A model generated the notes under the pieces. The model was not told the origin of the DNA. It was given only the letters and a program-made list of their open reading frames with translations, and searched no databases. Below are positions 60,180 through 64,000 of a stretch of DNA of 64,000 nucleotides, one piece after another. The stretch is from Lachnoclostridium sp. UBA903 (GTDB taxonomy: Bacteria; Bacillota; Clostridia; Lachnospirales; Lachnospiraceae): contig DBEP01000065.1 in assembly GCA_002294045.1 (NCBI GenBank), forward strand, positions 19,752 to 83,751. The letters run 5' to 3'. Numbering within the stretch: the first letter of the stretch is position 1; every line of letters begins with the position of its first letter. The translations under genes were made by a program, and so were the position numbers.

Positions 60180-60266
60180 ATGTCAAACAGTAAAAAGCTT
60201 TGGTGCCGCAAAAAAATGGAATGGCAGCATGGATACGGCATCCACATGCACTGCAAATCAGAATAA
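60180..60266 (+). CDS. Small ORF (28 aa) coupled to the radical SAM gene
   Basis: ATG at 60180 with AAGGTGG 9 bases upstream; TAA at 60264-60266; the next gene's ATG begins 3 bases later and has no ribosome site of its own. The peptide starts MSNSKKLWCRKKMEWQ and ends with a His-rich stretch GYGIHMHCKSE; it has two Cys and three His. It may be a leader peptide enabling translation reinitiation of the downstream gene, or a small functional protein. Not recognised. Confidence 0.5.
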   Translation: MSNSKKLWCRKKMEWQHGYGIHMHCKSE

Positions 60267-60269
60267 AAA

Positions 60270-61253
60270 ATGAAAAATTCCAATAAAACTATATGGGGAG
60301 ACAAACGGTATTATTCCCTGGATTATTATTTAAAACAGGTGTTCGGAAGGAAAATTTATAAATTATCCTTAAACGCAGGCATGACCTGCCCAAACCGGGA
60401 CGGCACATCAGGTACGAGAGGGTGTATCTTCTGCAGCGAAGGAGGTTCCGGTGATTTTTCTGTTTCCTCCCTTTTATCCATTACGGAACAGATTGAAGAA
60501 GCAAAAAAACTGGTATCCGGCAAACTGAAGGCAGCCTGTGCGGACAAGGCCACCAAAGAACAAAGCGAATCCAGCGCCCGGTACATTGCTTATTTCCAGG
60601 CTTATACCAATACCTACGCAGATGTCGGTACTTTACGGAAGATATTTACGGAAGCTCTCTTACATCCTGATATCGTAGCCCTGTCCATTGCCACCAGGCC
60701 GGATTGCCTGGACGACGATATCATCCGGTTACTGGCAGAGTTAAACCGGAAAAAACCGGTATGGATTGAATTGGGCCTTCAAACCTACCATGAAACAACC
60801 GCTGCATTTATCCGGAGAGGTTATCCCCTGTCTGTTTTCGAAAACGCAATTTACCGGCTTCAGGAATCAGGTTTATCGGTTATTGTCCATGTAATCATCG
60901 GACTGCCGGGAGAAAGTGTTTCCGATATGCTGAAAACCGCGGCTTATGTGTCTTCTTTCCCTATACAGGGCATTAAGCTGCAATTATTGCACATACTGAA
61001 AAACACGGATCTTGCACATTTCTCCATTCCCGTATTAACTCTGGAACAATATGTGGATATCATTATAAAATGCCTGGAAGTTCTTCCGAAAAGTATTGTA
61101 ATCCATAGAATTACCGGTGACGGCCCTAAAAATTTATTACTGGCACCCTTATGGAGCAGCAATAAAAAAATGGTATTAAACCGTATTAATCAGGAATTAA
61201 AAAACAGGGATACCTGGCAGGGCAGGAAATACGATATTACAGATACACGTTAA
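60270..61253 (+). CDS. Radical SAM protein, YhcC/TIGR01212 family
   Basis: 327 residues, opening WGDKRYYSLDYYLKQVFGRK as in the family. The iron-sulfur cluster is held by Cys in MTCPNRDG then GCIFC (long-spaced C and CxxC). Further motifs: YFQAYTNTYAD, IATRPDCLDDD, WIELGLQTYHETTAAFIRRG and HVIIGLPGES. The reaction is unknown; distant relatives include Elp3-type tRNA enzymes. Translation is probably coupled to the upstream small ORF. Confidence 0.9.
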   Translation: MKNSNKTIWGDKRYYSLDYYLKQVFGRKIYKLSLNAGMTCPNRDGTSGTRGCIFCSEGGSGDFSVSSLLSITEQIEEAKKLVSGKLKAACADKATKEQSESSARYIAYFQAYTNTYADVGTLRKIFTEALLHPDIVALSIATRPDCLDDDIIRLLAELNRKKPVWIELGLQTYHETTAAFIRRGYPLSVFENAIYRLQESGLSVIVHVIIGLPGESVSDMLKTAAYVSSFPIQGIKLQLLHILKNTDLAHFSIPVLTLEQYVDIIIKCLEVLPKSIVIHRITGDGPKNLLLAPLWSSNKKMVLNRINQELKNRDTWQGRKYDITDTR

Positions 61254-61321
61254 ATATGCCGAAAGAGGCATAAAGATATAATTGCACCGGAATAAGCATG
61301 ATTTAGGAAAGGAGCTGCCAT

Positions 61322-61846
61322 ATGCAATCAGATGCTTTTACATTGTATAAATTAATTATTTTATTTTTACTTGACAAGGTGGATTTTCCATTGACCAATG
61401 CGCAGATATCCAACTTTATCCTGGAAAAAGATTATACGAATTATTTTAACATTCAGCAATCCATTGCGGAATTAATTGAAGCGGAATTTATAACAGTTGA
61501 AACCATCGGACACAGCTCCCACTACCGGATTACGGATTCCGGCAGGGAAACCTTATCCTTTTTCGGATATATGATTTCTTCCGCAATTCAGTCCGATATT
61601 CTGGATTATTTAAAAACAAATAAATACTCCCTGCGGGACGAGGTATCTACCCTTTCCGAATATTATGAAGCCAGAAAAGGAGAATTTATGGTACGTCTCA
61701 GGGTTGTTGAAAAAGAGGAATCCATCATAGATTTAAAAATTTCCGTACCGACAAAAGAGGATGCGGCCAGAATTTGTGATAATTGGCGCACCCAAAGCCA
61801 GGAAATTTATGCCTACGTCTTAAGTCATTTGCTGAGAGAAGAATAG
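61322..61846 (+). CDS. DUF4364 family protein
   Basis: 174 residues, start with AAAGGAG. Winged-helix-like N-terminal half (LIILFLLDKVDFPLTNAQIS, YNIQQSI region, HYRITDSGRETLSFFG) and a C-terminal alpha/beta half. Matches DUF4364, common in clostridia; possibly a DNA-binding regulator. It converges on engB and the two coding ends overlap by 22 bases. Confidence 0.85.
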   Translation: MQSDAFTLYKLIILFLLDKVDFPLTNAQISNFILEKDYTNYFNIQQSIAELIEAEFITVETIGHSSHYRITDSGRETLSFFGYMISSAIQSDILDYLKTNKYSLRDEVSTLSEYYEARKGEFMVRLRVVEKEESIIDLKISVPTKEDAARICDNWRTQSQEIYAYVLSHLLREE

Positions 61847-62427
61847 CCTAACGCTGCTTCAATACAGTCCCATATTTCCTCCCTGCCTTGTTTGGACAGA
61901 GACGAGTATGGGATGATTTTCACGGACGGCCCGATGTGTAATCCTTCCCGTATTACTTTTACCTGCTTGGCAATCTGGCTCCGGTTAATTTTATCTAACT
62001 TTGTGGCAATGATTATGGGATGATACCCCTGATTAACAATCCATTCATACATATTTTTATCGTTGGCGGAAGGAGCATGGCGTATGTCCACCAGGAGGAA
62101 AATGATTCTCAGCTGCCCTGAGGTTTTCAGATATTTTTCTATCATCCTGCCCCATTTTTCCTTAATCGACTCCGATACTTTAGCGTAGCCATAGCCGGGC
62201 AAATCCACAAAATACAGCTCATCATTAATATTATAGAAATTAATTGTCTGTGTCTTGCCGGGCTGAGATGAGGTTCTGGCATATGCCTTGCGGTTCATCA
62301 GGGCATTAATAAGAGACGACTTGCCTACATTAGATTTTCCGGTAAAAGCGATTTCCGGTTTGTCATTGTCAGGCAGAGTACTGGTAATTCCGCAGACCGT
62401 TTCCAAATTAACACTTTTTACATGCAT
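61825..62427 (-). CDS. engB: Ribosome-biogenesis GTPase EngB (YsxC/YihA)
   Basis: 200 residues from ATG 62427 (AGGAG 9 bases upstream; the ATG two codons earlier is only 3 bases from it). GTPase motifs: G1 GKSNVGKSSL, G3 DLPGYGYAKVS, G4 TKLDKINR. Acts in late assembly of the 50S subunit. Follows lon by 12 bases, the usual lon-engB order of Firmicutes. Its 3' end overlaps the convergent DUF4364 gene. Confidence 0.96.
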   Translation of the reverse strand: MHVKSVNLETVCGITSTLPDNDKPEIAFTGKSNVGKSSLINALMNRKAYARTSSQPGKTQTINFYNINDELYFVDLPGYGYAKVSESIKEKWGRMIEKYLKTSGQLRIIFLLVDIRHAPSANDKNMYEWIVNQGYHPIIIATKLDKINRSQIAKQVKVIREGLHIGPSVKIIPYSSLSKQGREEIWDCIEAALGYSSLSK

Positions 62428-62439
62428 TTTCATTTACTC

Positions 62440-64000
62440 CTATCTGCGTGCTTTTTCAGCAAATGCGTAATTTATCACTTCTTCCATAGTGTCCACATAC
62501 TTTACCATAATACCGTTTAAAATCTCTTGCGAAAATTCTTCCATGTCTTTTTTGTTTTGCTTAGGTACCAATACCATTTTTATCTTTGCGGCTTTCGCAG
62601 CAAGGATTTTTTCCTTTAAACCCCCAATAGGCAGTACCCTGCCCCTTAAGGTAATTTCACCGGTCATGGCTACATCCGCCCGGACCGGCTTATGGATCAT
62701 TGCCGAAAGCATGGCTGCCGCCATGGTAATTCCTGCCGACGGTCCGTCCTTGGGAACCGCTCCTTCCGGTATATGGATATGGATGTCATGGGTATCGAAA
62801 TAATCATTTCCAATCCCATATTCCATACTTACGGAACGTATATAACTGATACCCGCTCTTGCGGATTCCTTCATCACATCCCCTATATGGCCGGTTAATT
62901 CGAACCTGCCCTTGCCAGGCATAACATTGACTTCTATCTGCAGGGTGTCCCCGCCGACGCTTGTCCAGGCAAGGCCCCTTACAATGCCAATCTCATCCTT
63001 GGTATTAGCGGTCTGGAAGGTATATTTTTCATTGCCCAGATATTCCCTCAGGTTTTTATCGTTAATACGTACTTTCGGCGTTCCTTCGGTAACGATTTCT
63101 TTCGCCGCCTTCCTGCAGATTTCACCAATTTTCCGCTCCAGGTTACGTACTCCCGCTTCTTTGGTGTATCCGGTGATGATACGGTTTATGGCTTTATCCG
63201 AAATGCTTAACTGCCCCCGGTTCAGTCCGTTCTTATCAAGCTGCTTTGCAATTAAATGTTCCTTTGCGATATGCATCTTTTCATTTTCCGTATAACTGGT
63301 TACCTCAATCAGTTCCATTCTATCCAGCAGGGGCCTTGGAATTGACTGGACGGAGTTAGCCGTGGCAATAAATAACACATTCGATAAATCTACGGGTATT
63401 TCTATATAATGGTCTACGAATTTATTGTTCTGCTCAGAATCCAGGACTTCAAGAAGGGCTGCTGAAGTATCTCCTTTATAATCGCTGCTTACTTTATCAA
63501 TTTCATCCAGCAGCATCAATGGATTTTTTACGCCTGCATTTTTCAATCCGCTTACAATTCTGCCCGGCAGTGCACCCACATAAGTCCTTCTGTGGCCCCG
63601 GATTTCCGCTTCATCCCTGACTCCTCCCAGACTGAGTCTGATATATTCTTTGTTTAATGCCCTGGCAACGGATCGGGCAATGGAGGTTTTACCGGTTCCC
63701 GGCGGTCCTACCAGGCATAAAATAGGACTGTCGCCTTTCCGGGTCAGTACCCTTACCGCAAGAAATTCCAATATTCTTGTCTTTACCTTCTCAAGCCCGT
63801 AATGATCTTCATTCAGAATTTTCTCCGCATGATTTACGTCGGCTTTATCTACACTTACCTTGTCCCAGGGAAGTGCCAGTAAAGTTTCAATATAACCTCT
63901 TGCTACGGAGCTTTCTGAAGAATTACCGGATAGATTCTTAAAGCGTTCGATTTCCTTGATTATTTTCTCTTTTACTTCTTCTTTTGCAATAAGTGCTTTT
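62440..64000 (-). CDS. lon: ATP-dependent protease Lon, C-terminal part (cut by window edge)
   Basis: 520 residues of the C-terminal part are in the window; the frame is open at the edge, so the start and most of the N-terminal substrate domain lie outside. AAA+ module: Walker A LVGPPGTGKTS, Walker B LMLLDEIDKV, then arginine-finger region. C-terminal serine-lysine protease domain: catalytic Ser in KDGPSAGITMAAAML and catalytic Lys in GGLKEKILAAK. Degrades damaged and regulatory proteins. engB follows by 12 bases. Confidence 0.96.
   Translation of the reverse strand, partial: KALIAKEEVKEKIIKEIERFKNLSGNSSESSVARGYIETLLALPWDKVSVDKADVNHAEKILNEDHYGLEKVKTRILEFLAVRVLTRKGDSPILCLVGPPGTGKTSIARSVARALNKEYIRLSLGGVRDEAEIRGHRRTYVGALPGRIVSGLKNAGVKNPLMLLDEIDKVSSDYKGDTSAALLEVLDSEQNNKFVDHYIEIPVDLSNVLFIATANSVQSIPRPLLDRMELIEVTSYTENEKMHIAKEHLIAKQLDKNGLNRGQLSISDKAINRIITGYTKEAGVRNLERKIGEICRKAAKEIVTEGTPKVRINDKNLREYLGNEKYTFQTANTKDEIGIVRGLAWTSVGGDTLQIEVNVMPGKGRFELTGHIGDVMKESARAGISYIRSVSMEYGIGNDYFDTHDIHIHIPEGAVPKDGPSAGITMAAAMLSAMIHKPVRADVAMTGEITLRGRVLPIGGLKEKILAAKAAKIKMVLVPKQNKKDMEEFSQEILNGIMVKYVDTMEEVINYAFAEKARR

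Noticed and set aside
1..64000. tRNA, rRNA genes or a replication origin
   Set aside because: No cloverleaf with CCA end, no rRNA signature and no DnaA-box cluster was recognised on either strand.

Overview
The window reads as chromosome of a low-GC, Gram-positive anaerobe, most probably a Lachnospiraceae (Clostridium cluster XIVa) member. The basis is AT-rich intergenic DNA, strong AGGAGG ribosome sites, consensus sigma-A promoters, lipoprotein-type binding proteins, an LTA synthase, and clostridial families such as DUF4364, CD3324-type HTH, cellobiose phosphorylase and a Na+-pump decarboxylase beta subunit. No rRNA, tRNA, CRISPR array or intact insertion sequence was seen.

Region 1 (1-6.2 kb, minus strand): a sugar-utilisation block made of a GH2 glycosidase cut by the window edge, a CUT1 ABC importer (two permeases and a lipoprotein binding protein), a divergent-looking ArsR-type regulator with a large C-terminal domain, and endonuclease IV. 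Region 2 (6.4-11 kb, plus strand): a sodium-pump decarboxylase beta subunit with a 49-residue gamma-like partner behind an attenuator-like leader, a decayed serine-recombinase scar, and a DUF4474 membrane protein paired with a metallophosphoesterase.

Region 3 (11-22 kb, minus strand) is the most interesting metabolic locus. A nitrate/sulfonate-family ABC importer has one binding protein, two different permeases and two different ATPases whose motif substitutions all fall in one composite ATP site. It runs into a short-chain dehydrogenase, a zinc dehydrogenase and a class II aldolase. A LacI-type regulator, a phosphofructokinase-family kinase and a Crp/Fnr regulator follow. A perfect CAAACGTTTG palindrome lies upstream. 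The substrate cannot be read from sequence.

Region 4 (22-33 kb): a CBM9-like protein, a ferredoxin-like protein, a secreted FN3-CAP protein, a CDF metal transporter, a heterodimeric ABC exporter, an XRE/DUF2975 pair, an aminoacyl-tRNA deacylase, a YaiI/YqxD protein and an ECF S component. Region 5 (33-41 kb): cellobiose phosphorylase, an RDD protein and two large single-pass membrane proteins of unknown function, the second behind a three-hairpin leader.

Region 6 (41-64 kb) is mostly housekeeping on the minus strand: asd, dusB, coaX, a small unknown, a LiaF-like protein, birA, argF, patatin, LTA synthase, SPFH/NfeD, an rRNA methyltransferase, a methyltransferase, a CD3324-type HTH, and the rho-rpmE-DUF1385-prmC-prfA cluster. 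It ends with a small ORF coupled to a radical SAM gene, DUF4364, engB and lon (cut by the window edge).

Two families of short dispersed intergenic repeats cross the window. One is a TCATAGGA...TCCTAT palindrome placed just after a Rho-independent terminator in all three copies. The other is a TTTTTCAAACACACTCTAG element with about six full or partial copies.
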